Source: Rhizobium sp. Root708
GTDB lineage: Bacteria; Pseudomonadota; Alphaproteobacteria; Rhizobiales; Rhizobiaceae
Assembly (NCBI RefSeq): GCF_001429725.1
Contig: NZ_LMHV01000044.1
Span: 124,001 to 188,000 of the forward strand
DNA: 64,000 nt
Direction: 5' to 3'
The number at the start of each line of letters is the position of its first letter. The first letter of the stretch is position 1. The notes beneath the pieces were generated by a model. It had not been told where the DNA came from, searched no databases, and worked only from the letters and a program-made list of their open reading frames with translations. Shown here in pieces: positions 9,845-19,064 of the stretch. A program made the position numbers and the translations under genes.

Positions 9845-10300
9845 CTATTTGCCCTGATAGGCTCTGATGCTGCTAACCTGCCATTGCCGCACCTTTGCAG
9901 TTAGCACACCATTCTCCACCCCTGGATCGTGACTGACCCATTGTTCAGCCGCTTCGATATTCTCAGCCTCGAACACCACCATACCGAGCACGTTGTCGTC
10001 GGTAAGCGTGCCGAGCAGTCCGCCAGCCAGGAATTTATCTTTGATAGTCTGGCCATAGGCTATGTGATCCTCGATGGATACCTGCTCTGTAATGTCTTTA
10101 CTGTCGTCATAGGCAGGGCCGCGCTCGTAGATCACGGCGAAAACGCCACGCATCGGGTCAGCCGTTTCCTGCGCAGCCGCGCTCGGCGCGAGCTTGGCAA
10201 CAGCGCCTAAAACAGCGACCGCAGCTGTAGCCAGAGTTAGAATTGAGCGCTCACTGTTTATGTTGCGTGCGGTGGGGTGATTGGCGAATCGGAGGATCAT
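9845..10300 (-). CDS. exported YciI-like small protein
   Basis: The 151-residue product begins with a basic N-terminus and a hydrophobic, Ala-rich stretch ending PSAAAQE, so it is probably exported. The rest (FAVIYERGPAYDDSKDITEQ, then HIAYGQTIKDKFLAGGLLG, then GMVVFEAENIEAAEQWVSHD) follows the YciI fold pattern: a short beta strand with a statement-like His, a helix, and the closing strand FEAENIEAAEQW. YciI-type domains are dimeric alpha-beta barrels with few assigned reactions. The start at 10300 is chosen because GGAGATAGG lies directly before the ATG. Upstream ATGs up to 10354 lack such a site. No partner gene is evident. Confidence 0.65.
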   Translation of the reverse strand: MILRFANHPTARNINSERSILTLATAAVAVLGAVAKLAPSAAAQETADPMRGVFAVIYERGPAYDDSKDITEQVSIEDHIAYGQTIKDKFLAGGLLGTLTDDNVLGMVVFEAENIEAAEQWVSHDPGVENGVLTAKVRQWQVSSIRAYQGK

Positions 10301-10389
10301 ACCTATCTCCATCAAAGCTGGGGTATAACGGACCATACAAGAGAAATTATTCATTGATTAGCGGTGGAAAATCTCTAAGGGCTATGATT

Positions 10390-11208
10390 TCAGCTCACAA
10401 ATTTGCGTCGACTGACTACGCTGCGGGGCCTGGCGCGTCCGCCGGCGATATGGCGCTGGCCGCGCTGATTACCGCTGTCGTGATCGAAAGGTGCAAGGCC
10501 GATGAGGGCGGCGGCTTGTTCGCGCGACACATGGCCCAGTTCCGGCATGTCGATGACCATCGACACCGCAGTGGGCTTGCCGATGCCGGGAACGGAGTTT
10601 GCCAGATCGAGGCGTCGAGCGAGAAAGGGATGGACACGGACTTCTTTTTCGAGCTGGCGGCGCTCGCTGGCGATCCGTCTGTTCAAGGCAGCGATGTCGT
10701 CTTTGATTTCCGTAATCAGGCGCGGATCGCGGCGATGCTCGAGGCGCGTCTTCAGGCGGGCGACGTCTTCGACCATGTCGTCGATGTGGACGAGATGGTC
10801 GTGCAAGGCCTGCAGGACGGCGTCTTGCGTGACGTCGGCGATCTTGGGCCGCGGCTCGGTGATCGCCGTGAAGGCAGCGATGATCGAGGCATCGAGCCGG
10901 TCGTTCTTGGCCCGGCGCAGCTTCAGGCGCGCGTATAGGCGCACCTGAAGCGGTTGATGCACGAGAACTTGCAACCCGGCCCGGCCCAATGCCGCGACCG
11001 CCTCGCGCTCGTAGCCACCCGTCGCCTCGATGCCGACCCGTTCGACACCCGCCGTCGAAAGCCGCTCGACGACCTCGGTGAAGCCGGCCGCCGTATTGAG
11101 CGCCCGGAAGGACGCCTGTTCCATCCCTGTCGCCGCGTCGAGGATCGCCACGTCGAGAAATGCCTTGCCGGTATCGATCCCGGCAACTGTCGTGATAAGC
11201 TGCTTCAT
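10390..11208 (-). pseudogene. IS110-family transposase, 3' truncated
   Basis: The 272-codon frame starts MKQLITTVAGIDTGKAFLDV, with the first acidic residue of the DEDD catalytic set (GIDTGK), then GIEATGGYE and the KNDRLDA motif. The C-terminal Transposase_20 domain is present as far as NSVPGIGKPTAVSM and LIGLAPFDHDSGN. It then breaks off at RARPRSVVSRRKFVS, whereas complete IS110 proteins run on with a conserved Ser-containing segment. The element therefore lacks its C-terminal domain and is probably inactive. It lies directly upstream of the YciI-like gene. Confidence 0.85.
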
Positions 11209-11348
11209 CTTCGTCGACCCATCCTTGCTATGCGAACCCATGGTTCCTACAACCATCCGGGCCCGATGAAGAAACGGAGACGATCTTGCTCATGGACAGC
11301 CAAAGGCTTCGCCAAGGCTAAGGGCTGAACGATCCATCCCCGTCGCCT

Positions 11349-11372
11349 GGATCTGGACCGTCATCCAGATCC
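11349..11372. repeat. inverted repeat, 9-bp arms
   Basis: Arms GGATCTGGA (11349-11357) and TCCAGATCC (11364-11372) are perfect complements around a 6-base loop. No T-run follows. It lies about 140 bp outside the IS110 start and could be IS-associated; function unknown. Confidence 0.5.
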
Positions 11373-11401
11373 CGGCATTCCTAAGGATGCACCACTAAAA
11401 C

Positions 11402-11439
11402 ACAGATGCCTATTACAAGGACAGATGCCTATTACAAGG
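11402..11439. repeat. perfect 19-bp tandem duplication
   Basis: The unit ACAGATGCCTATTACAAGG occurs twice head to tail (11402-11420 and 11421-11439) with no mismatch. It lies in the non-coding gap between the IS110 relic and the SDR relic, which suggests a recent slippage or repair event. Confidence 0.85.
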
Positions 11440-11556
11440 GTTGCTTGGATAGGACTGCGAAGGCGGTCTGCGCAGTCCTGTCCTTCCTAATAGACAGGTC
11501 ACGTGGCACTTTGCTGGTCAGACGGCATCGCTACTTGACCAATGCTAGGCCCATGG

Positions 11557-11900
11557 TTACCAAGGCAGGAACTTCCCATCCTGATAGAAGCCGCTCGTGC
11601 CGCCGCTGGCGGGCAGATCGACGACGTAGCGGATGCTTGCTGCACCCTCAGCTACGGGCCTGTCCGCCTTCACCGCCGAGATCGGTCGCGGTCCATCCTG
11701 GACAGGCGGAGTGGACGGTGATGCCTTCTTCGGCCAGTTCTGCGGCAAGGTTGCGGCTCAGGGCGTTCAAGGAGGCCTTCTACGTGCTGTAAGCGGATAC
11801 TCCGGCGGCTATCTTTGCCCTCGAACCTTCTCGCTGGATACGTTAACGATGCGGCCGTCTTGAGTTTCACGCAGCCGCTCCAACCATAGCCGGATGAGCG
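11557..11900 (-). pseudogene. short-chain dehydrogenase C-terminal remnant
   Basis: Reading on the minus strand, the last 45 codons (ISAVKADRPVAEGAASIRYV, then GTSGFYQDGKFLPW) match the C-terminal pattern of SDR proteins with a G-x-x-G-x-F-x-x-D-x-x-x-x-W ending. Upstream, the frame is broken: pieces resembling LQHVEGLLER and TILT-like SDR core appear in other frames between about 11670 and 11900. No Rossmann glycine motif or YxxxK site is left in a usable frame. It is a decayed gene fragment between IS relics. Confidence 0.6.
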
Positions 11901-11949
11901 CAACCCAACTAACTCGATACGGACACGGAGCGCGCCTGCAGCCAAGAGC

Positions 11950-12200
11950 TGCGCACCGCTGTCTCGGCGCATGCCGCCAATTCTTCCGCTGGTGCTACGA
12001 CACGGAATTTATCGCCAAGGCGTTAAGGGAATGGATTGCCATGTTCGGCGCCAAGGCAGGCCGGGAGAACTGTTACCGCAAAAGCTCTAACTCCAGGCTC
12101 ATGGATGACCTTCTCAACGGAGAAATCTTCTATACGCTCAAGGAAGCGTAGATCGTCATCGACGGTTGGCGGTGCCGCTACAACAAAGCAACAGACATGA
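11950..12200 (+). pseudogene. IS3-family OrfB (DDE transposase) C-terminal remnant
   Basis: The plus-strand frame reads YDTEFIAKALREWIAMFGAK, then ENCYRKSSNSRLMDDLLNGE and IFYTLKEA. This is the C-terminal part of an IS3-group integrase core (normally followed by a WR-x-x-YN-x-x-RPH motif). There is a stop after LKEA, and the continuation IVIDGWRCRYNKA is readable just past it. A short internal deletion removed the segment between AK and EN. It is a dead fragment. Confidence 0.7.
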
Positions 12201-12860
12201 TCGATCGTGCCCAGTCGGGCGGGCTTTATGGCGTGCGACCGCTATGGTGAGACGCTTTCGACGGCATGGCACTTGGTGGCGGTGGCCCCGGGGAGACGAG
12301 CTGATGCTGTTTCGCTGGCGGTAACATGTCATGACGCCGGAGTGTTCTGCGGCCGCCGAAGAATTCGCCGAACTTTGCAGGAGTCCGGTAGACATCGTGG
12401 TTGCCTCGATTGTGATCATTTCTGCAACAGCGTTATAGGGTGGCGAAAAAATCTTGTGCCGGAATGGCATGCGTCCATTTGCTCGAAGAAACAAAGCCAT
12501 CAACCCAAGCTTCTTCGGTCGCGATGATTTCCTTCATCTGCTTGTTGCTAGGAGGATCGCTCATGGATTGAGGTCAATCAGTTGGCACCCTAACCTACCC
12601 GGGATCAGTTGGACGTCATTGATGAGGCTCGCTCATAACCGCATGCGTTTCTATGCGGGTTGTCGCAAGCCGTCGCCGCTACTACGTTTTCGCCAAAGGA
12701 TCACAATCCAACATTCCTTCACAGACAGTGCCCAGGCAAAGCTGCTGCGTCTTCGATTGCGAGCTGGAGCCATCCTCAACAATCCAATTGGACCGTCAGC
12801 GACAGGTCGTTGGGCGCAGCATTCGTTTGACCGGCAAAGAACAGATCGAGGTAATTCACA
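12201..12860. other. intergenic region without a recognisable gene
   Basis: About 660 bp between the IS3 relic and the MFS gene. Several short frames exist on both strands but none shows a domain, a ribosome site with a sensible start, or coding-like composition. The last 100 bp presumably carry the promoter of the MFS gene. Confidence 0.5.
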
Positions 12861-14057
12861 ATGGCGATGCAAGCCTCTACAATCAGGCCCGATATCGAGG
12901 TCGGAGAAGCAAACTGGGGCGCCGTCCTTGCCCTGTCATTGGGCGCGTTCGCGCTAGTATCGTCCGAGTTCATGCCCGTCAGCCTGCTGACGCCGATCGC
13001 GTTGGATCTGCAGATCACCGAGGGCCAGGCCGGCCAGGCGATTTCCGTCTCGGGCGCATTCGCGGTCGTCACCAGCCTTTGCATTGCTTCCATAGTGGGG
13101 CGGCTCGACCGCAAGGTCTTACTGCTCGCCCTGACGGGTCTGCTGATCGTCTCCGGCACAGTGGTCGCCATCGCGCCGAACTACGAGATTTTCATGGTCG
13201 GACGCGCCGTCATCGGTGTTGTGATCGGAGGCTTCTGGTCGATGTCAGTGGCCACCGCGATGCGGCTCGTACCGCAAGACAAGGTTCCACGCGCACTGGC
13301 AATCTTCAATGGCGGCAATGCGCTCGCGACGGTCATTGCTGCGCCGATGGGCAGCTTCCTTGGCGGTCTCATCGGTTGGCGCGGAGCGTTCTTCGGCGTG
13401 GTGCCGGTCGCCCTAATCGTTTTCGTCTGGCAGTGGCTCAGCCTTCCGTCCATGAATATCAAAGGGCAGAAGGCATCGGGCAATGTCTTCACATTGCTGA
13501 AGCGACCTGTTGTTGCTCTCGGCATGGCGGGCGTTGGTCTGTTCTTCATGGGACAGTTCACCTTGTTCACTTATCTGCGTCCATTCCTGGAAACGGTGGC
13601 GCATGTCGAGGTATCAACCCTGTCGCTGCTTCTTCTGCTGATGGGTGTATCGGGCTTCGTAGGCACGTTGCTGATCGGCTCTTTCCTCAAGGACGACAGC
13701 ATCTACCGAACGCTCATCGTCATTCCGGTGTTGATGGCGGCTATCGCTGTTGTGCTGTTGATCTTTGGTGGCTGGGGTGCCGCGGCGGCTCTGCTGTTGG
13801 CGCTGTGGGGTCTATTCGCCACATCGGCGCCGGTGGGCTGGTGGACATGGCTGTCGCGAACGCTCCCAAACAACGCCGAGGCCGGCGGCGGCCTCATGGT
13901 TGCAGTCGTTCAACTGGCGATCACGCTCGGCGCGGTCGTTGGCGGCATCCTATTCGACGCGAGCGGCTATCAGCTGACCTTCTCAGTAGCTGCCATTCTG
14001 CTCGTCGGTGCCGCCATCCTGGCCTTCCTGACGTCTTGGAAAGCCCGCCAGCCATGA
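12861..14057 (+). CDS. MFS exporter, NepI-like (DHA1 family)
   Basis: A 398-residue inner-membrane proton-coupled exporter with about twelve transmembrane segments. It closely follows the pattern of E. coli NepI (purine ribonucleoside efflux): an N-terminal NWGAVLALSLGAF, then SSEFMPVSLLTPIALDL, the loop 2-3 region GRLDRK, motif GGFWSMSVATAMRLVP, and PVGWWTWLSRTLPN in the second half. The start at 12861 has GAGGT about 9 bases upstream. A longer overlapping frame on the same strand is a shadow. It stands alone, so the export substrate (ribonucleosides or a drug) can only be guessed from NepI. Confidence 0.88.
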   Translation: MAMQASTIRPDIEVGEANWGAVLALSLGAFALVSSEFMPVSLLTPIALDLQITEGQAGQAISVSGAFAVVTSLCIASIVGRLDRKVLLLALTGLLIVSGTVVAIAPNYEIFMVGRAVIGVVIGGFWSMSVATAMRLVPQDKVPRALAIFNGGNALATVIAAPMGSFLGGLIGWRGAFFGVVPVALIVFVWQWLSLPSMNIKGQKASGNVFTLLKRPVVALGMAGVGLFFMGQFTLFTYLRPFLETVAHVEVSTLSLLLLLMGVSGFVGTLLIGSFLKDDSIYRTLIVIPVLMAAIAVVLLIFGGWGAAAALLLALWGLFATSAPVGWWTWLSRTLPNNAEAGGGLMVAVVQLAITLGAVVGGILFDASGYQLTFSVAAILLVGAAILAFLTSWKARQP

Positions 14058-14076
14058 TGAATGCGGGCCGATAGTG

Positions 14077-14187
14077 TCACGGGCCGGCCACGAGAATGAC
14101 GCTACCCTTGTCGCAGCCCCAGTAGCGCGGAGCGGTCCATGCATTCAAGCCCTCCGCACCAAAGTCGCCCTCCCAAATCTTGTTCTC
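14077..14187 (-). pseudogene. 36-codon gene-end fragment, family not recognised
   Basis: After an in-frame stop, the minus strand reads ENKIWEGDFGAEGLNAWT, then APRYWGCDKGSVILVAGP and a stop. The composition (Trp, Gly, Tyr, hydrophobic end) is protein-like, but there is no start codon. I read it as the C-terminus of a lost gene; I cannot name it. Confidence 0.35.
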
Positions 14188-14579
14188 TCAGCTGTTGCCG
14201 ATCCGTGACCATCACCTTTCACACTTTGATGGCTTGACAGGTGAATGCGGAGGGATTCGAGAGACGTGGAGAACGGCGCGCCCGACCGGCGGCTATGATT
14301 AAGCTGCTGCGCAGTGCAGGCGCGGTCCGCACGACAAGTTAAAAATTCTGCATCAAACGTAAAGAGATTTCACGACGTCTATCCCTTGGAAGTGGCAGAG
14401 CCTGACGCCATAGCGCAGCGCAGCCAAGCAATACCCTCAAGGAGAATTGGATTAATGAATAGCAGCTACAGCTGGTTTGGGAAATTCGAACAGCCAGAAT
14501 AAGTGGGGTTTCTGCCTGACTTCGGCTTAAATGCCAGGATCAGGAGGTGGCATGACTGTCCGGCTAACACCTACACATT
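14188..14579. other. intergenic region, nothing recognised
   Basis: About 390 bp between the fragment above and the AraC gene end. A 62-codon frame at 14314-14502 shows no domain or ribosome site. I see no clear terminator. Confidence 0.4.
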
Positions 14580-15614
14580 TCAGTGCACCAAATGCCCGTG
14601 CGGAGTTTCGCGGCCATTCAGTTCGCGCCACTGCGACGGCGTCAAACCTTCCCGGTCCCTGAAAGCGCGATAGAACGAACTTCTGTCCTGATAGCCTAGA
14701 AGAAAGGCAACCTCGTCAATGTCAGTTGACGGATTCGACAGGAGCTGTCGCCCGCGTTCCTGACGCGCTTCAGCCAGAAGCTCGCGGAATGTCTTGCCTT
14801 CCTCCGTGATGCGGCGCTGTAGCGTGCGCTCGCTCATACCAAGATCCTGGGCCACCTGCGACAATTCCGGCCTGCCGCTCGCTAGGCCTCTCTTCAGGAA
14901 AATTTTCACCTGGTCGCCGATCGAGCTCCGTGCCTGCAGCTCTTCAAGCGCGGATGAAAGTGCGGGCGTAAGGATTTCCAGGAGCTCGGGATTATGGCCA
15001 GGAAAGGGACGTCCGAGATCGGAAGATTTCAGGATGAGAACGTTGCGCGACGCCCCGTAACGGATCGGACAACCGAAAAAGGATCGATAGGTATCGCATC
15101 TGGGGCCGGAACGCATCAACTCGACGCGGTGCGGCGTCAAATGCTGACCTGTGGCCCTTCGGCCGAGCTCGACGAGGAAGGCAAAAGTAAGGTCGGTCGC
15201 GATTGCGGGCTCTGGCTCCGTCGCATGAAGCCATTCGCTCGTGATAAAAAACTCGCCCTTGTCTTCGCTAAAGTTCAACTGTTCCGGGGTGCAGAGACGC
15301 TTGAAGCGCGCAACGCGGGATAAAGCGTCGCGATAGTCTCTCGCAAGAAACGCGACCAGGATCGAGGGTGGATGAGCCGTGGTATCGGCCTCCTGCACGA
15401 GCCTGATGCCAAGAGCCGGCTCCGGCATCAGTTCTTCAAGCGCCTTGAAGATCGCGAAATACTGTGCTGTCGTCACCAGTCCCTGCTCGCCGAGATGAAG
15501 CGTTCCCGGCAGACGCGCCTGGCGCAACACCGCAGCCGGTGGCAGACCAATCCGCTCGATCAAGCGCCAAAAAGCCTGCGGAATCTTACATCTGTCTGCG
15601 GGCGCTGCACTCAT
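14580..15614 (-). CDS. AraC-family transcriptional regulator (Arabinose_bd / OruR-like type)
   Basis: A 344-residue DNA-binding regulator. Residues about 20-210 form the ligand domain of the OruR/ArgR-like AraC group (LGEQGLVTTAQYFAIFKALE at the start of it). The C-terminal 100 residues carry two helix-turn-helix motifs: LSQVAQDLGMSERTLQRRI and IDEVAFLLGYQDRSSFYRAF, ending in the family pattern TPSQWREL. It lies downstream of an SDR gene on the same strand with about 70 bp between. Regulators of this class often control a neighbouring catabolic gene, so the SDR is a likely target. The ligand is unknown. Confidence 0.88.
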   Translation of the reverse strand: MSAAPADRCKIPQAFWRLIERIGLPPAAVLRQARLPGTLHLGEQGLVTTAQYFAIFKALEELMPEPALGIRLVQEADTTAHPPSILVAFLARDYRDALSRVARFKRLCTPEQLNFSEDKGEFFITSEWLHATEPEPAIATDLTFAFLVELGRRATGQHLTPHRVELMRSGPRCDTYRSFFGCPIRYGASRNVLILKSSDLGRPFPGHNPELLEILTPALSSALEELQARSSIGDQVKIFLKRGLASGRPELSQVAQDLGMSERTLQRRITEEGKTFRELLAEARQERGRQLLSNPSTDIDEVAFLLGYQDRSSFYRAFRDREGLTPSQWRELNGRETPHGHLVH

Positions 15615-15682
15615 CGCTGACGGTCTCCAAAGGCTGCGAGCTCAACCGATATAACTGGCTGAATAGAATTGCCACCATCATA

Positions 15683-16513
15683 TTATTTCATCTGGCTCAC
15701 GATGATACGATCGAACATCCGGTCGCCAAACCATTTTCGGATCGCGATCATCGGCTTGGCGTATTTGCCAACGGCATAGCGCGTGCGCGGCCTTTTTGCG
15801 TTCACAGCCATCGACACGACATCGGCGATCACCTTCGGATCGGAGCCACGTCCATGACCATAGGCAGCTCTCGTGGCCTTGGCGACCATTTGTGTTACCT
15901 TTGCGTAGGCGCCCGCTCCAGATCGCTTGATGAGGCCATCGGCGACGACATCCCCGAAACCAGTCTCGATCAGGCCCGGCTCAACAATCACGACCTTGAT
16001 GCCGAAGGGTGCGAGTTCCAATCGCAGGCTGTCGGACCATCCTTCGAGCGCATGCTTGGTGGCGTGGTACCAAGCCCCCAGCAGCGTATATATCTTGCCG
16101 CCCATCGAGGTGATATTGACAATGGTGCCTGAGCCCTTCTGGCGCATCGCAGGCAGCAGAAGCTGTGTCAGGCGAGCGGGGCCGAATACGTTGACTTCGA
16201 ACTGATATCTGGCCTCGTCGGTAGAGATTTCCTCGACCGGTCCATAAAGGCCAAAACCGGCATTGTTCACTAGGACATCGACACCGCCGCTCTCAGCGAG
16301 AATTGTCTCGACAGCCGCCTTGATGGCTTCGTCATCGGAAAGATCCATATGCAAGGCCCTCGCGCCAAGTTTCTCCAGATCCCGCATCTTGTCGACGCTG
16401 CGGGCGGCCACGTAGACCTTGAATCCGTCGCTGATGAGACGCTTTGCTATTTCCTTGCCCATGCCGGACGATGCGCCGGTGACGAGTGCTGTTTTCTTGC
16501 GATTGTCGATCAT
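15683..16513 (-). CDS. short-chain dehydrogenase/reductase
   Basis: An NAD(P)-dependent oxidoreductase of the classical SDR family, 276 residues. The N-terminal cofactor motif TGASSGMGKEIA is near residue 11, NNAGFGLYG is the structural NNAG motif, and ITSMGG with YHATKHALEG supplies the catalytic Ser and Tyr-x-x-x-Lys. ATG at 16513 (MIDNRKKTALVTG) puts the glycine motif at the usual distance from the N-terminus; the longer frame to 16567 does not. It is followed on the same strand by the AraC regulator. Substrate cannot be inferred. Confidence 0.88.
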   Translation of the reverse strand: MIDNRKKTALVTGASSGMGKEIAKRLISDGFKVYVAARSVDKMRDLEKLGARALHMDLSDDEAIKAAVETILAESGGVDVLVNNAGFGLYGPVEEISTDEARYQFEVNVFGPARLTQLLLPAMRQKGSGTIVNITSMGGKIYTLLGAWYHATKHALEGWSDSLRLELAPFGIKVVIVEPGLIETGFGDVVADGLIKRSGAGAYAKVTQMVAKATRAAYGHGRGSDPKVIADVVSMAVNAKRPRTRYAVGKYAKPMIAIRKWFGDRMFDRIIVSQMK

Positions 16514-16630
16514 TTTAGCCTCTTTGTTTGCGGGTCTACAAATAGAGCCTCTCGATCTCCGGCGCATCGACGGAAGGCGCCAGCACTATTGCACTTTGCG
16601 CCAAACGTTCGAATCGTCACTTTCTTGGCG

Positions 16631-17245
16631 CTAAAAGACCTGCTGTCGCAGGTGGCGTCGGCGTGCATGAGAGACGATAAAGATCACCAGGACCTCTAGG
16701 CCTATCAAGGACAGTCCAATCGTCATGCCGGCGGAGGCCGGGTCCCAACCGGTGCCGCGCAGCAAATAACCAATCGCAATGAGTGGTGTATTCCATGCTA
16801 GTGTTCCGATCATTGTAGCCGCCAGGAATGGCCCAAGCGGTACTCCCAGAATGCCCGCTGGCAAGGCAAGGTATATTCGCGCGGTCGGAATGGTCTGGCC
16901 AACGACTGTCACCAGAAAGTGGTTCCGCCCGTAAGCAGCGGCCAGCCGCCGATAAAGTTCCGGCTTTAGAAAGACAAACTTGCCGTAACGTTCGACAATC
17001 CGTTCACAGCGTGAGGCCCCAAGCGCATGGCCGATGGAATACCAAGCGAGCGCACCCAAGACAGAGCCTAAGCTCGCCGTGAGCACGGTTTGAATCAGAT
17101 CCAGCGTGTCCTCGACCGTCGCCAGGCCGATGAACACAAACAATACGTAGGAAGGCAAGATCGGTAGAAATTTCTCAAGTAGGCCGACTACCGCGATGCC
17201 GATCAAACCGAGTTCGAGCAACCAGTTCAAGGGTAGGCTGTTCAT
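16631..17245 (-). CDS. DedA-family (VTT/SNARE-associated) membrane protein
   Basis: A 204-residue inner-membrane protein with about five hydrophobic segments. It contains the DedA signature region: FLPILPSYVLFVFIGLA near the N-terminus, GSVLGALAWYSIGHALG, and the conserved RFxP-like segment GQTIPTARIYLALPAGI. DedA proteins act in membrane homeostasis and lipid carrier flipping and are linked to resistance to cationic peptides. The ATG at 17245 (MNSLPLNWLLELG) directly begins a membrane segment, so it is preferred over 17272. No operon partner is apparent; an SDR lies 118 bp downstream. Confidence 0.85.
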   Translation of the reverse strand: MNSLPLNWLLELGLIGIAVVGLLEKFLPILPSYVLFVFIGLATVEDTLDLIQTVLTASLGSVLGALAWYSIGHALGASRCERIVERYGKFVFLKPELYRRLAAAYGRNHFLVTVVGQTIPTARIYLALPAGILGVPLGPFLAATMIGTLAWNTPLIAIGYLLRGTGWDPASAGMTIGLSLIGLEVLVIFIVSHARRRHLRQQVF

Positions 17246-17272
17246 GGCTGGCGGTCTCCGTGGTCGCTGCAA

Positions 17273-17719
17273 AGGGAAAATCGGGCGAGTACGGCCTCAT
17301 ACCGGACCCGCCCGACGCCAAACCACCGGGCCGCGACCGACTTGGGGCGTCTCGGTTGGCGAAAACGGTGGTTTGTGCATGTAATCGACGATTGCGGACC
17401 CAGGCAGCGACCCGATGAACCGTCCTTATGTGGGCGAATGCCAAGGCCCGCTCAATCTAGTCGCTCGCAGTCGGTCGGGCAGTGGCGGAAAGCGTCAATG
17501 GAGTGGCGCAATCCGTCAAACCGTCTTCGCAATCGTGGAGCCACGAGAATTCGAGCCAATGGCGGCGACAGGCTTTTAACTACTCGCGAGAGACGTAATA
17601 TTTTGGCAAAACGCTGCGTTGAGCGGGTTTTGACTTTCGACGCCATCGATTCATTGAATGCTCTGGCCTTTTCGGGCAACGTCTCGAGCTGGTTACTCTT
17701 GAGACCGCCCGCGGTCGCG
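17273..17719. other. intergenic region, nothing recognised
   Basis: About 450 bp upstream of the DedA gene. Long frames cross it on both strands but show no domain. Its left part should hold the DedA promoter. Confidence 0.4.
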
Positions 17720-18400
17720 ACTTCATCGGTGTTAAGTTGCCGAATGGTCGGCATCGAGCATCTCGTCGGTCGTCCTCCGCCGGCGTGCAGGCCAATTGCG
17801 CCGGCTGTGCGACCTCGCCGATTCAACCGAGACACCGATGATCATTCTATCAGCACTGGCATGGAGTTCCGTCTGCGCCAATTGCTGCTGGCTCGTCTCA
17901 AGCGCCGTCAGGGCACGTTCGAGCCCGCTCTGCGCCATGCGAAACCCGTTTTGGCCTGGTCAAGGACACTACGAGGCGTATTTTTTGAGCAAAAGCACCT
18001 TTTCAGGTTTGAGCGTCGATGCCGCCTGCCGCAGATGGCTTTCGGCAGAAACGACGCCAGCTTCGGCGGATGTCACGGCAGCGTGCAACTCACCGGGCTC
18101 GAGCCCCGCGATCAGCTCCCCTTTGACCACATGGCTGCCAACATCGATGAACCGCTCGCTCAAGCGGCCGCGCAGCCTGAAGGAAAGGTCGCTTTGTGTG
18201 CGAGCCGCTATGTCGCCCGCCGCCGTGAGTTCCCGTATGGCAGCTGGCTTGTGCACTTCCATGACTGAAACCGCGATGGCTCGTCTGGTTGTGGGTCTCG
18301 TTTCTGACAGGCTGCCAACAGTGCGACGCCCAGGAGGAACGGCGGAAGAACAGGAATTATGATGATTTCACAGGTTTTCGGGGGCTTTGACGCAGAGACT
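17720..18400 (-). pseudogene. RND efflux periplasmic adaptor (HlyD/AcrA type), frameshifted
   Basis: Three minus-strand pieces in different frames line up as one adaptor gene. A lipoprotein signal (PPFLLGVALLAACQKRDPQP) starts near 18348. A frameshift near 18265 leads to the lipoyl-type half motif (AAGDIAARTQSDLSFRLRGR, then DVGSHVVKGELIAGLEPGEL). Another near 17970 leads to the hairpin end and second lipoyl half (LERALTALETSQQQLAQTEL, then HASADRMIIGVSVE). At least two frameshifts break it, the beta-barrel and membrane-proximal parts are missing, and no RND pump gene follows. It is a relic of a lost efflux operon. Confidence 0.7.
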
Positions 18401-18404
18401 TCGA

Positions 18405-19064
18405 TCAAAGACCTTCGTCATTGTCGGGGTTCCCATGTGCGGTTGTCAGGCAGATCTCAGGCTTGGGTACCGGCTTCCCGAGGCGGGAAATCCGATAGAC
18501 TCTGGCGGGGGGGATGTTCAGCAGCGTCTTTCCGGTCATCGTTGCACGCAAACCGAGCTGATCGAGGATTGGGCGAGGAACCGGACAACGCCATGAGTAA
18601 GTGAACGTATAGAAGGCTCCTCCCAGCCGCAGATGGGCAAAGGCACCGTTCAGGATCGACATGACCTTGTCTCGCGGCATGCTGAGAAGCGGCAAGCCGC
18701 TAATGACCGCACCGGCCGGCCCATCCGCACGCGGCAACTGCCCGAGGTCGGCGGCATCCATGTTGATGATGCGGATATCGGGGAAGCGTTTCTGCAGGCG
18801 CTCGACGAATTCGGGGCCGTACTCAATCAGCGTCAATCGCTCTGCCGGCACACCGCGATCAAGGAGCTTGGCTGTAAAGACCCCAGTTCCCGGACCGAGT
18901 TCGATCACGGGCCCGGTCCAGGGCGAGACATCTCGCGTGATGATTGCTGCGAGCGCCGCGCCTGATGGGGCAATCGCACCCACCCTCAGTGGTTCGCTTA
19001 GCCATGAGCGAAGAAACATTATTAAATCGCGTGGCTCGTTCTTCACGATAATTCGCTCCGCCAT
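18405..19064 (-). CDS. SAM-dependent phospholipid N-methyltransferase, PmtA-like
   Basis: A 219-residue class I methyltransferase resembling rhizobial PmtA, which methylates phosphatidylethanolamine on the way to phosphatidylcholine. The N-terminal part (DLIMFLRSWLSEPLRVGAIA) matches the membrane-binding helix region of PmtA-type enzymes. The SAM motif I is VIELGPGTGVFTAKLL near residue 52, and the acidic motif II is LTLIEYGPEFVERLQ. AVISGLPLLSMP is the motif IV region. Product location is the cytoplasmic face of the inner membrane. It lies just upstream of the RND relic on the same strand. A second plasmid copy would be in addition to any chromosomal pmtA. Confidence 0.82.
   Translation of the reverse strand: MAERIIVKNEPRDLIMFLRSWLSEPLRVGAIAPSGAALAAIITRDVSPWTGPVIELGPGTGVFTAKLLDRGVPAERLTLIEYGPEFVERLQKRFPDIRIINMDAADLGQLPRADGPAGAVISGLPLLSMPRDKVMSILNGAFAHLRLGGAFYTFTYSWRCPVPRPILDQLGLRATMTGKTLLNIPPARVYRISRLGKPVPKPEICLTTAHGNPDNDEGL

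Noticed and set aside
12653-14074. 473-codon plus-strand frame overlapping the MFS gene
   Set aside because: Arg/Gly/His-rich shadow frame; the real gene is the membrane protein at 12861-14057.
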